5,733 bases of DNA, from positions 1 to 5,733 of the forward strand of contig CAMAJQ010000064.1 in NCBI GenBank assembly GCA_945835865.1, read 5' to 3'. Positions 1 to 5,286 of this stretch are shown here, piece after piece; within the stretch, counting starts at the first letter, position 1, and each line of letters begins with the position of its first letter. The notes under the pieces were generated by a model, which was not told the origin of the DNA, did not search any database, and saw nothing but the letters and a program-made list of their open reading frames with translations. The position numbers and the translations under genes are program-made. This DNA comes from an uncultured Clostridia bacterium (GTDB lineage Bacteria; Bacillota; Clostridia; Christensenellales; Borkfalkiaceae).

Positions 1-28
1 GGTTGAGACGGAAAGTTACTTGAAACCG

Positions 29-65
29 CGCTCGCCTTCGGGATCCGGAACCCGAAGAATGAGCG
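29..65 (+). other. Two-part stem-loop at the 5' end of the leader
   Basis: CTTCGGG (36–42) and CCCGAAG (51–57) form a perfect 7-bp stem around an 8-base loop that itself contains the palindrome TCCGGA. A second helix, CGCTC (29–33) with GAGCG (61–65), encloses it across a small internal loop of 2 and 3 bases, for about 12 pairs in all. Only TTTT (75–78), ten bases further on, resembles a U-tract, so this is a poor terminator. It could be the end of an upstream transcript, part of a structured leader, or a chance fold. The pairing is read from sequence; the role is unknown. Confidence 0.45.
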
Positions 66-70
66 GGAAG
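60..70 (+). repeat. Direct repeat TGAGCGGGAAG, copy 1
   Basis: An 11-base exact repeat whose second copy lies at 124–134, with start points 64 bases apart. Its GAGCG is the 3' arm of the enclosing helix of the 29–65 stem-loop. An exact 11-mer repeat inside a 238-base leader is unlikely by chance but not impossible. No known function is recognised. Confidence 0.6.
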
Positions 71-80
71 ATAATTTTCG

Positions 81-102
81 TTGACAAATGTGAGGGTATA
101 AC
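81..102 (+). promoter_or_regulatory. Possible promoter elements (weak)
   Basis: TTGACA at 81–86 matches the sigma-A -35 consensus exactly, and TATAAC at 97–102 is a five-of-six match to the -10 consensus. Only 10 bases separate them, against the usual 16–18, so they cannot work together as a normal promoter. At standard spacing from TTGACA the sequence is around CCCTTG, which is a poor -10. At standard spacing upstream of TATAAC the best -35 is weak (TTTTCG, 75–80). A GATAAT at 70–75 also lacks a good -35. A promoter for the cluster may lie here, but no complete one can be supported. Confidence 0.25.
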
Positions 103-123
103 CCTTGCGACTAACCGCGGGCT

Positions 124-134
124 TGAGCGGGAAG
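124..134 (+). repeat. Direct repeat TGAGCGGGAAG, copy 2
   Basis: Second exact copy of the repeat at 60–70. Its GAGCG could compete for the same CGCTC (29–33) that pairs with copy 1. It lies just before the terminator-like hairpin at 139–172, and its AAG is part of AAGGG (132–136), which can pair with CCCTT (102–106). Such competing pairings are typical of regulatory leaders but also arise by chance in G-rich sequence. Confidence 0.6.
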
Positions 135-138
135 GGGG

Positions 139-172
139 CATTCGCAAAACACACAGCGGCGAATGATTTTTT
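139..172 (+). terminator. Terminator-like hairpin or attenuator in the leader
   Basis: CATTCGC (139–145) and GCGAATG (159–165) form a perfect 7-bp stem with a 13-base loop. One A and then six T residues (167–172) follow at once, which is the layout of an intrinsic terminator. The stem is short, has four G·C pairs and a large loop, so predicted strength is modest. It ends 66 bases before the rpsJ start. It could terminate an upstream transcript, with the rpsJ promoter lying between 173 and 225, or it could be a conditional attenuator if transcription starts further upstream. The structure is seen in the sequence; the regulation is inferred. Confidence 0.45.
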
Positions 173-187
173 AATGCTCAGGGCGCG

Positions 188-202
188 ACACACACGGCAA
201 TG
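188..202 (+). repeat. Near-duplicate of 149–165
   Basis: ACACACA-CGGC-AATG at 188–202 matches bases 149–165 (ACACACA-G-CGGC-G-AATG) at every position except two single-G gaps. The first copy covers the loop and 3' arm of the terminator-like hairpin. The second lacks the G needed to complete the same pairing and has no T-run after it. This may be the remnant of a small tandem duplication or a repeated binding site. Confidence 0.4.
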
Positions 203-226
203 TTGATAAACTGTTAGTATAAAATC

Positions 227-231
227 GGAGG
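227..231 (+). promoter_or_regulatory. Ribosome binding site of rpsJ
   Basis: GGAGG followed by TAACACA puts the core 7 bases before the ATG at 239. It confirms the rpsJ start and sets the Shine-Dalgarno style repeated through the cluster. Confidence 0.85.
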
Positions 232-238
232 TAACACA

Positions 239-538
239 ATGGCAGGTCAGAAAATCAGAATCAAGTTGGCGGCTTACGACCACAAAATGGTCGATCAGGC
301 AACGGAAAGAATCGTCGAAACCATGAAGAAAGCGGGCGCGAAGATCAGCGGACCCATTCCTCTTCCCACGGAAAAGGAAGTCGTCACCATTCTTCGTTCT
401 CCCCACAAAGACAAGGACAGCAGAGAGCAGTTTGAGATCAGGACGCATAAGAGACTGATCGATATCTATTCCACGAATGCGAAGATCCTCGATTCCATCC
501 ATCTTCCGGCGGGCGTCGACGTCAAAATCAAGCTCTGA
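239..538 (+). CDS. rpsJ: 30S ribosomal protein S10 (NusE)
   Basis: S10 sits in the head of the small subunit. As NusE it also pairs with NusB and contacts NusG during antitermination and transcription–translation coupling. The 99-residue product opens with [12 protein letters not shown] and contains the family blocks [20 protein letters not shown] (about 38–57) and [16 protein letters not shown] (61–76), ending with [10 protein letters not shown]. The ATG has a good Shine-Dalgarno site 7 bases upstream. The usual length is 102–103 residues. The shortfall is one internal gap: E. coli DALMRLDLAAG corresponds here to DSIHLPAG (85–92), a loss of three residues. The reading frame is otherwise intact and ends normally at TGA. 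It is the first gene of the cluster, 54 bases before rplC, the widest gap in the window. Identification is certain; the meaning of the deletion is inference. Confidence 0.98.
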   Translation: MAGQKIRIKLAAYDHKMVDQATERIVETMKKAGAKISGPIPLPTEKEVVTILRSPHKDKDSREQFEIRTHKRLIDIYSTNAKILDSIHLPAGVDVKIKL

Positions 539-554
539 TCCTTTTTCAGTCAGG

Positions 555-568
555 TAAAAACGTTTTTA
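555..568. repeat. Perfect AT-rich palindrome between rpsJ and rplC
   Basis: TAAAAACGTTTTTA is a perfect 14-base inverted repeat with no spacer. It lies in the 54-base rpsJ–rplC gap, 6 bases before the rplC Shine-Dalgarno site. As RNA it would be a weak hairpin with almost no loop; as DNA it resembles a dimeric regulator site. It is too weak to call a terminator, and no known operator is recognised. Confidence 0.45.
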
Positions 569-592
569 AATATACGGAGGTGAACTTTATCT

Positions 593-1222
593 ATGAATAA
601 AGCAATCATTGGAAAGAAGTTAGGCATGACCCAGATCTTTTCCGCAGACGGAAAAGTAATCCCGGTCACCGTCGTTGAAGCCGGTCCTTGCCCGGTCGTT
701 CAGTTGAAAACGGTCGAGAAAGACGGTTACGAAGCCGTAAAAGTGGGCTTCGGCGCAGTCGAAGAGAAAGCGCTCAACAAACCCGAAGCGGGACAGTTCA
801 AAAAAGCGGGCGTCGCTCCCCAGAAAGTTCTGAAAGAATTCAGACTCGACGATACGAGCGCGTACGCGGTCGGACAAGTCATCACGGTCGAGACCTTCGC
901 GGAAGGCGATAAGGTCGACGTGGTAGGACAGACCAAAGGTCACGGTTTTTCGGGCGTTATCAAGAGATGGAATCAGCAGAGACTGAAGATGACTCACGGC
1001 GTCGGCCCCGTACACAGAGAGGTCGGTTCCATGGGCGCGAACAGTTCTCCGTCGAGAGTCTTCAAGAACAAACATATGCCGGGACAGTACGGTAACGAAA
1101 GAGTGACCATCCAGAACCTTGAGATCGTCAAGGTCGACGCCGCCAGAAACGTTCTGTTGATCAAAGGGGCCATTCCCGGACCCAAGGGCGGGATCGTAAC
1201 GGTCGTGAATACCGCGAAATAA
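593..1222 (+). CDS. rplC: 50S ribosomal protein L3
   Basis: L3 is an early-assembling large-subunit protein whose long central extension reaches toward the peptidyl-transferase centre. The 209-residue product has the normal family length. It opens with [12 protein letters not shown] (5–16), carries [11 protein letters not shown] (63–73), and has the extension from [12 protein letters not shown] (115–126) through [20 protein letters not shown] (141–160) to [18 protein letters not shown]. The residue aligned with E. coli Gln150, which PrmB methylates, is Ser151 here, so that modification is not expected; this is usual outside proteobacteria. Gly148 and Asn150, which align with E. coli Gly147 and Asn149 (positions linked to pleuromutilin and oxazolidinone resistance), are unchanged. 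CGGAGG (575–580) lies 12 bases before the ATG, a rather long spacing. rplD starts 15 bases after the stop. Confidence 0.98.
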   Translation: MNKAIIGKKLGMTQIFSADGKVIPVTVVEAGPCPVVQLKTVEKDGYEAVKVGFGAVEEKALNKPEAGQFKKAGVAPQKVLKEFRLDDTSAYAVGQVITVETFAEGDKVDVVGQTKGHGFSGVIKRWNQQRLKMTHGVGPVHREVGSMGANSSPSRVFKNKHMPGQYGNERVTIQNLEIVKVDAARNVLLIKGAIPGPKGGIVTVVNTAK

Positions 1223-1237
1223 GGAGTGTGAAGAAAT

Positions 1238-1864
1238 ATGCCAAACGTTAAAATTTATAATATGAACGGGAAAGAGACGGGCGCGATGGATCTTGCGGAC
1301 GAACTGTTCGCGATCGAATATAACGAACCGCTCATTCATCAGGCGGTCGTGACCAGACTTGCGAACAGCCGTCAGGGCACGAAGGGCACTCTTACCAGAA
1401 CGGAAGTCCGCGGAGGCGGAAAGAAGCCCTGGAGACAGAAGCACACCGGCAACGCGAGACAGGGTTCGACCAGAGCGCCGCAGTGGATCAAGGGCGGCGT
1501 GGTGTTCGCTCCCAAGTCCAGAGATTACAGCAAGAAAATGAACGTCACCGCCAGGAGAACGGCGCTTTTCTCCGCCCTTTCCAAAAAGATCTCCGACGGC
1601 GAGTTCTACGTGCTGGATGAGATCGCGGTCAGCGAAGGCAAGACCAAAGAGATGGTCGCTTTCCGCAAGGCGTTCCATTTTGAAAAGACCGTTCTCATGG
1701 TCATGAACGACAACGATCAGCTCGTCATCAGAGCCGCTCGCAACATTGAGGAAATGCAGACCCTTCCCGTCGATCAGCTCAACACCTATGACGTCGTGAA
1801 GAACGCGGTGATCGTCATCGCGAAAGGCGCTGTTGAGAAATTACAGGAGGTTTACGGAGAATAA
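1238..1864 (+). CDS. rplD: 50S ribosomal protein L4
   Basis: L4 binds 23S rRNA, and its long loop forms part of the exit-tunnel constriction. In E. coli it also represses its own operon through the S10 leader. The 208-residue product matches the Gram-positive length. The conserved loop runs from SRQGTKGTLTRTEVRGGGKKPW (44–65) through GVVFAPKSRDYS. At the loop tip, where most bacteria have KGTGR (E. coli 63–67), this protein has KHTGN (68–72), so the Gly64 and Arg67 equivalents are His69 and Asn72. Lys68, the equivalent of the macrolide-linked Lys63, is kept. AAGGAG overlaps the rplC stop codon and sits 11 bases before the ATG. The stop overlaps the rplW start by one base (TAATG), suggesting translational coupling. 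The family call is certain; the effect of the loop changes is unknown. Confidence 0.98.
   Translation: MPNVKIYNMNGKETGAMDLADELFAIEYNEPLIHQAVVTRLANSRQGTKGTLTRTEVRGGGKKPWRQKHTGNARQGSTRAPQWIKGGVVFAPKSRDYSKKMNVTARRTALFSALSKKISDGEFYVLDEIAVSEGKTKEMVAFRKAFHFEKTVLMVMNDNDQLVIRAARNIEEMQTLPVDQLNTYDVVKNAVIVIAKGAVEKLQEVYGE
1845..1859 (+). promoter_or_regulatory. Candidate ribosome binding sites of rplW inside rplD
   Basis: AGGAGG (1845–1850) lies 13 bases and GGAG (1856–1859) 4 bases before the rplW ATG, both within the last codons of rplD. Neither spacing is ideal. With the TAATG overlap, ribosomes finishing L4 may simply re-initiate on L23. Confidence 0.6.
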
Positions 1865-2151
1865 TGGAAAGAGATATCATTATTAAGCCTCTTCTTTCCG
1901 AGAAGAGCTACGCGACGATCAAGGATAAGAAGTATACCTTTGTCGTTGCGAAAAACGCAAACAAAACCGAAATCAAACTCGCAGTCGAAAAACTGTTTGA
2001 CGTTCAGGTGGAAAAAGTCAACACCGCGAATTGCCACGGAAAGCTCAAGAGAATGGGCAGAAGTCAGGGATATACTTCCGACTATAAGAAGGCAATCGTC
2101 ACGCTGAAGAAGGACAGCAAGCCTGTCGCGTTCTTCGAGTCGCTGCAATAA
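1864..2151 (+). CDS. rplW: 50S ribosomal protein L23
   Basis: L23 lies at the mouth of the peptide exit tunnel and is the docking site for trigger factor and signal recognition particle. The 95-residue product has the usual length. It begins MERDIIIKPLLSEKS; Glu13 in this block aligns with E. coli Glu18, the trigger-factor contact. The body has KYTFVVAKNANKTEIKLAVEKLFDV (about 23–47), and the extended hairpin is around KLKRMGRSQGYTSDYKKAIVTLK. The start codon shares its first base with the rplD stop codon, so L4 and L23 are probably coupled in translation. rplB follows after 17 bases. Nothing appears truncated or displaced. The family assignment is secure. Confidence 0.98.
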   Translation: MERDIIIKPLLSEKSYATIKDKKYTFVVAKNANKTEIKLAVEKLFDVQVEKVNTANCHGKLKRMGRSQGYTSDYKKAIVTLKKDSKPVAFFESLQ

Positions 2152-2168
2152 TACGGAGGACTTAAATT

Positions 2169-2996
2169 ATGGGTATCAAGAGATATAAACCGACTTCCGC
2201 GGCTCGTCGTTTCATGACGGTAAGCACGTTTGAAGAAATCACCTGCACGAAGCCCGAAAGATCTCTCGTCGAAGACCAGAGGCACACCGCGGGTCGCAAC
2301 GCGCAGGGCAGAATCACCGTCAGACATCACGGCGGCGGAAACAAGAGAAAATACCGCATCATCGATTTCAAGAGAAATAAAGACGGGATCAAAGCCGTCG
2401 TCAAGACCATCGAGTACGATCCCAACAGAACGTCGAATATCGCCCTTCTTTGCTATGAAGACGGAGAAAAGAGATACATTCTCGCTCCCATCGGATTAAG
2501 CGTCGGCGACGTGATCGTCTCCGGACCGGATGCGGATATCAAGACGGGCAACGCCCTTCCCCTTGAGAACATTCCCGTCGGTACGATGGTCCACAACATC
2601 GAACTCCAGCCCGGTAAAGGCGGACAGATCGCGAGAGCCGCCGGTATGGCTGCTCAGCTGATGGCAAGAGAAGGCGACATGGCGACGCTGAAAATGCCGA
2701 GCGGCGAAATGAGATACGTTCCCGTCAAGTGCAAGGCGACCATCGGTCAGGTGGGGAACCTCGATCACGAGATCATCCGCATCGGTAAAGCCGGTAAGGT
2801 CAGACACATGGGTATCAGACCTACCGTCAGAGGTTCCGTCATGAACCCCTGCGATCACCCGCACGGCGGCGGCGAGGGCAAGTGTCCCGTCGGTCACGCA
2901 GGTCCTATGACTCCTTGGGGTAAACCCGCTCTCGGCTACAAGACGAGAAAGAAGAAGAATAAGACCTCTAAATTCATCATCAAGAGAGTCAATTAA
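2169..2996 (+). CDS. rplB: 50S ribosomal protein L2
   Basis: L2 is a primary 23S rRNA-binding protein needed for subunit joining and peptidyl-transferase activity. The 275-residue product aligns with E. coli L2 without gaps over about the first 240 residues. Visible blocks are [23 protein letters not shown] (47–69), [12 protein letters not shown] (82–93), RYILAPIGL (102–110), [15 protein letters not shown] (145–159) and the signature [21 protein letters not shown] (217–237). His230 corresponds to the functionally important E. coli His229 (numbered without Met). The C-terminal tail is Lys-rich ([16 protein letters not shown]) and ends slightly short of the RRR-K type seen in many relatives. 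GGAGG (2155–2159) is 9 bases before the ATG. The stop codon runs into the rpsS Shine-Dalgarno site. Confidence 0.99.
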   Translation: MGIKRYKPTSAARRFMTVSTFEEITCTKPERSLVEDQRHTAGRNAQGRITVRHHGGGNKRKYRIIDFKRNKDGIKAVVKTIEYDPNRTSNIALLCYEDGEKRYILAPIGLSVGDVIVSGPDADIKTGNALPLENIPVGTMVHNIELQPGKGGQIARAAGMAAQLMAREGDMATLKMPSGEMRYVPVKCKATIGQVGNLDHEIIRIGKAGKVRHMGIRPTVRGSVMNPCDHPHGGGEGKCPVGHAGPMTPWGKPALGYKTRKKKNKTSKFIIKRVN

Positions 2997-3010
2997 GGAG
3001 GATACGGTTT

Positions 3011-3283
3011 ATGAGCAGAAGCGTTAAAAAAGGACCTTACGTACAGGCGAAACTTCTTGCGAGAGTGGAAGCGATGAACGCCGAAAACAAAAAGACGGTA
3101 TTGAAAACGTGGTCGAGAAGCTCGACGATCTTCCCTCAGATGGTCGGTCATACGATCGCCGTATACGACGGAAGAAAACACGTTCCCGTATATATCACCG
3201 AAGATATGGTCGGATGCAAACTCGGCGAGTTCGCGCCCACCAGAACGTTCAAGGGGCATTCCGGCTCCAAGACGACAGGTTGA
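3011..3283 (+). CDS. rpsS: 30S ribosomal protein S19
   Basis: S19 lies in the head of the small subunit, binds with S13, and reaches toward the A-site tRNA. The 90-residue product is two or three residues shorter than usual, only at the C-terminus ([10 protein letters not shown]). It shows [10 protein letters not shown] (2–11), [29 protein letters not shown] (32–60), [22 protein letters not shown] (62–83), the core and signature of the family. AAGGAGG (2995–3001), overlapping the rplB stop, is 9 bases before the ATG. rplV follows after 16 bases. A variable tail is common in this family, so the shorter end is not treated as truncation. Confidence 0.98.
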   Translation: MSRSVKKGPYVQAKLLARVEAMNAENKKTVLKTWSRSSTIFPQMVGHTIAVYDGRKHVPVYITEDMVGCKLGEFAPTRTFKGHSGSKTTG

Positions 3284-3299
3284 TCGGAGGTAAGGTACA

Positions 3300-3689
3300 A
3301 TGGCTAAGAACATGAAGATCAAAACTCAGAGAATTGAGGAAAACAAAGACAAAAGACCCAGAGCGGTTGCGAAATACGTGAGAATTTCTCCCTACAAGGT
3401 AAGGGTGGTTCTCGACCTCATCAGAGGCAAGAGCGTGACCGAAGCGGTCGCCATTCTCGAAAACGTGTCCAAAGCGGGAGCGGAGCCGATCAAAAAGGTC
3501 GTCCTTTCCGCCGGAGCGAACGCGGAGCACAACCTCGGCATGAATATGCACGACCTCAAAATCGCGGAATGTTATGCCGATCAGGGACCGACGCTCAAGA
3601 GAATGCAGCCGAAGGATCACGGCAGAGCCTTCAGAATTTTAAAGAGAACCTGCCACATTACCGTCGTTCTCGACGCGATGACCAAGTAA
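3300..3689 (+). CDS. rplV: 50S ribosomal protein L22
   Basis: L22 contacts all 23S rRNA domains, and its beta-hairpin lines the exit tunnel opposite L4. The 129-residue product exceeds the 110–113 residues of E. coli and Bacillus because of a basic N-terminal extension (about 1–18, [17 protein letters not shown]), a kind of extension I recall from other Clostridia. The core begins [17 protein letters not shown] (19–35) and continues with [15 protein letters not shown] and AGANAEHN (71–78). The hairpin is [29 protein letters not shown]. Its tip reads PKDHG (104–108) where E. coli has PRAKG (87–91), putting an aspartate and a histidine at the tunnel. CGGAGG (3285–3290) is 9 bases before the ATG. 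No alternative Met lies at the core boundary, and Met5 has a worse spacing, so this start is preferred. Confidence 0.97.
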   Translation: MAKNMKIKTQRIEENKDKRPRAVAKYVRISPYKVRVVLDLIRGKSVTEAVAILENVSKAGAEPIKKVVLSAGANAEHNLGMNMHDLKIAECYADQGPTLKRMQPKDHGRAFRILKRTCHITVVLDAMTK

Positions 3690-3699
3690 GGAGGCTATT

Positions 3700-4362
3700 A
3701 TGGGACAGAAAGTTAATCCGCACGGTTTAAGAGTAGGAATCATTAAAAACTGGGATACCCAATGGTATGCCGACAAAAAGGACTTCGGAGCCTATCTGAA
3801 AGAGGATTACGAAATCAGAAAATACGTCAAGACGACCTATTACGCTTCCGCCATCTCCAAGATTTTCATCGAGAGAGCGGCCGGCAGGATCGCCATCGTC
3901 ATTCACACCGCCCGTCCGGGCGTTCTGATCGGTAAAGCCGGCGCAGAGATCGAAGTGATGAAAAAGAACCTTGCCAGAATCACCAAAGGCAAGCAGGTCG
4001 CCGTCAACATCGTCGAGGTGAAAAAACCCGACGCGGACGCCCTTCTCATCGCCGAATCGATCGCCGCTCAGCTGGAAAAGAGAGCGTCCTTCAGAAGAAG
4101 CATGAAGCAGGCGATCTCCAAAGCGATGAGAGTTGGCGTCAAGGGGATCAAGGTCATGGTCAGCGGCCGTCTCGACGGCGCGGAAATCGCGAGATGCGAA
4201 CAGTATCACGACGGTTCCATTCCCCTTCAGACCCTTCGCGCGGACATCGATTACGGTTTCGCGACGGCTCACACCACTTTCGGCGCGATCGGCGTAAAGG
4301 TCTGGGTGTACAAGGGCGAAGTTTTAGGCGAAGCAAAGAGAACGGAAGGAGGCGAAGCTTAA
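3700..4362 (+). CDS. rpsC: 30S ribosomal protein S3
   Basis: S3 guards the mRNA entry channel and contributes to the ribosome's mRNA helicase activity. The 220-residue product has the Gram-positive length. It starts [13 protein letters not shown], has a type-II KH domain with the GKAG loop at 78–81, then the C-terminal domain with FRRSMKQAI (131–139), [20 protein letters not shown] (146–165), LRADIDYG and [18 protein letters not shown] (190–207). Arg132, Arg133 and Lys136 match the E. coli residues (131, 132 and 135) tied to helicase function. AAGGAGG (3688–3694) overlaps the rplV stop and is 5 bases before the ATG. The last codons contain the rplP Shine-Dalgarno site, and the rplP start lies only one base beyond the stop. 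Confidence 0.99.
   Translation: MGQKVNPHGLRVGIIKNWDTQWYADKKDFGAYLKEDYEIRKYVKTTYYASAISKIFIERAAGRIAIVIHTARPGVLIGKAGAEIEVMKKNLARITKGKQVAVNIVEVKKPDADALLIAESIAAQLEKRASFRRSMKQAISKAMRVGVKGIKVMVSGRLDGAEIARCEQYHDGSIPLQTLRADIDYGFATAHTTFGAIGVKVWVYKGEVLGEAKRTEGGEA
4346..4352 (+). promoter_or_regulatory. Ribosome binding site of rplP, deciding its start
   Basis: AAGGAGG within the end of rpsC is 11 bases before the ATG at 4364 and 17 bases before the next in-frame ATG at 4370. The spacing and the family N-terminus (ML-PKR) both favour 4364. Confidence 0.75.
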
Positions 4363-4363
4363 T

Positions 4364-4795
4364 ATGTTAATGCCGAAGAGAGTTAAGAGAAGAAAGCAGC
4401 ACCGCGGCAGAATGACGGGCAAGGTCACCAAGGGCAATAAGATTGCTTACGGCGAATACGCGCTCGTTGCCGAAGGTTCCGCCTGGGTTTCTTCCAATCA
4501 GATAGAAGCCGCCCGTATCGCGATGACCAGATTCATCAAGCGCGGCGGACAGGTATGGATCGACATCTTCCCCCACAAGCCCATCACGAAGAAGCCTGCC
4601 GAAACCAGAATGGGTTCCGGTAAAGGTTCCGTCGAATACTGGGTTGCGGTCGTAAAGCCGGGCAGAGTTTTGTTTGAAATGGCGGGCGTTTCGGAAGCGG
4701 ACGCAAGAGAGGCGATGAGACTCGCCGGTTACAAGCTCCCCATCAAGACGAAATTCGTCAAGAAAGAGAATAACAACGAAGGAGCGGAAGGTTAA
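4364..4795 (+). CDS. rplP: 50S ribosomal protein L16
   Basis: L16 is a late-assembling large-subunit protein that helps shape the A-site tRNA region. The 143-residue product begins [17 protein letters not shown], matching the family ML-PKR start, and contains [44 protein letters not shown] (45–88), [16 protein letters not shown] and [19 protein letters not shown]. Arg82 aligns with E. coli Arg81, the residue hydroxylated by the oxygenase RoxA in that species; the same modification is not expected in an anaerobe. It begins one base after the rpsC stop and ends two bases before rpmC, a compact trio likely translated together. The acidic, Asn-rich tail [11 protein letters not shown] is unremarkable. 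Confidence 0.98.
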   Translation: MLMPKRVKRRKQHRGRMTGKVTKGNKIAYGEYALVAEGSAWVSSNQIEAARIAMTRFIKRGGQVWIDIFPHKPITKKPAETRMGSGKGSVEYWVAVVKPGRVLFEMAGVSEADAREAMRLAGYKLPIKTKFVKKENNNEGAEG

Positions 4796-4797
4796 TC

Positions 4798-4998
4798 ATG
4801 AAAGCAAAGGATATTCACGGAATGACCAACGACGAATTGGCGAGCAGGCTTGCCGATCTCAAGGATGAACTTTTTAAATTGCGTTTCAGCCACGCCACCG
4901 GACAACTCGAAAATCCCAACGTCATCACGACGACCAAAAAGGATATCGCCAGAATCAAGACGGAAATCCGCGCCAGAGAAATCAAGGCGAACGCGTGA
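4798..4998 (+). CDS. rpmC: 50S ribosomal protein L29
   Basis: L29 is a small helical protein next to L23 at the tunnel exit, near the nascent-chain factor docking site. The 66-residue product has normal length and two predicted helices. It shows the block from [18 protein letters not shown] (24–41) followed by [12 protein letters not shown] (50–61), the L29 signature. The ATG lies two bases after the rplP stop. GGAAGG (4786–4791, 6 bases away) or AAGGAG (4779–4784, 13 bases away), both within rplP, could serve as Shine-Dalgarno sites. rpsQ follows after 16 bases. Confidence 0.97.
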   Translation: MKAKDIHGMTNDELASRLADLKDELFKLRFSHATGQLENPNVITTTKKDIARIKTEIRAREIKANA

Positions 4999-5003
4999 TC
5001 ATC

Positions 5004-5008
5004 GGAGG
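5004..5008 (+). promoter_or_regulatory. Ribosome binding site of rpsQ, deciding its start
   Basis: GGAGG lies 6 bases before the ATG at 5015. The same frame stays open upstream to 4850, but that stretch is out of frame with, and overlaps, rpmC. This site and the family N-terminus set the real start at 5015. Confidence 0.85.
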
Positions 5009-5014
5009 AGAGAT

Positions 5015-5269
5015 ATGGAAAGAAATTTAAGGAAAGAAAGAGTCGGGATCGTGATTTCCGACAAGATGGATAAGACGGTCGTCGTCAACGTGGAATCGAA
5101 GGCGAAACATCCCCTTTACAAGAAGACCCTGACGACTTCCAAGAGTTATAAGGCGCACGACGAGAACAACGAGTGCGGCGTAGGCGATAAAGTCAGAATC
5201 GTCGAGACGAGAAAACTTTCCAAAGACAAGAACTGGAGAGTTGCCGAAATCATCGAAAAGGCGAAATAA
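5015..5269 (+). CDS. rpsQ: 30S ribosomal protein S17
   Basis: S17 is a primary 16S rRNA-binding protein of the small-subunit body, with an OB-type barrel. Starting at 5015 gives 84 residues, the usual length. The product opens [24 protein letters not shown] and contains KHPLYKK (31–37), [35 protein letters not shown] (47–80), which includes the C-terminal family signature. The longer open frame beginning at 4850 would add a 55-residue basic, low-complexity stretch read from the wrong frame of rpmC and is rejected. This is the last S10-operon gene in the E. coli sense; rplN follows after 17 bases with no terminator, so spc genes are probably cotranscribed. Confidence 0.97.
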   Translation: MERNLRKERVGIVISDKMDKTVVVNVESKAKHPLYKKTLTTSKSYKAHDENNECGVGDKVRIVETRKLSKDKNWRVAEIIEKAK

Positions 5270-5286
5270 GATAGGAGGACGCAGTT

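Noticed and set aside
34..60. tRNA T-arm-like sequence on the reverse strand (GGGTTCCGGATCCC)
   Set aside because: The loop has 8 bases and lacks the TTCRA-type T-loop, and no acceptor or anticodon arms can be found around it.
2..166. Open forward frame through the leader that could be the end of an upstream gene
   Set aside because: The frame is open for 54 codons but the peptide is not recognisable, and its CGC, CGA, CGG and GGG codons are unlike the AGA-rich neighbours. It overlaps hairpins and ends at the terminator-like stem. Chance is the simpler explanation, though the true upstream context is outside the window.
203..223. TTGATA and TATAAA just before rpsJ as a promoter
   Set aside because: Only 9 bases separate them, and a start from this -10 would leave almost no leader before the Shine-Dalgarno site. 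No -35 is found at normal spacing.
620..1678. Long antisense open frame of 352 codons across rplC and rplD
   Set aside because: It lies fully opposite two certain ribosomal protein genes. The translation has no recognisable domain and is rich in Arg, Ser, Asp and Phe, as expected for a reverse reading of biased codons that rarely contain TTA, CTA or TCA.
3727..4272. Antisense open frame of 181 codons opposite rpsC
   Set aside because: Same explanation: a mirror of biased S3 codons, with no recognisable family and no separate upstream signals.
4850..5014. Upstream extension of S17 to give 139 residues
   Set aside because: The extra 55 residues are an out-of-frame reading of rpmC; S17 proteins are about 84–87 residues, and a good Shine-Dalgarno site precedes the ATG at 5015.
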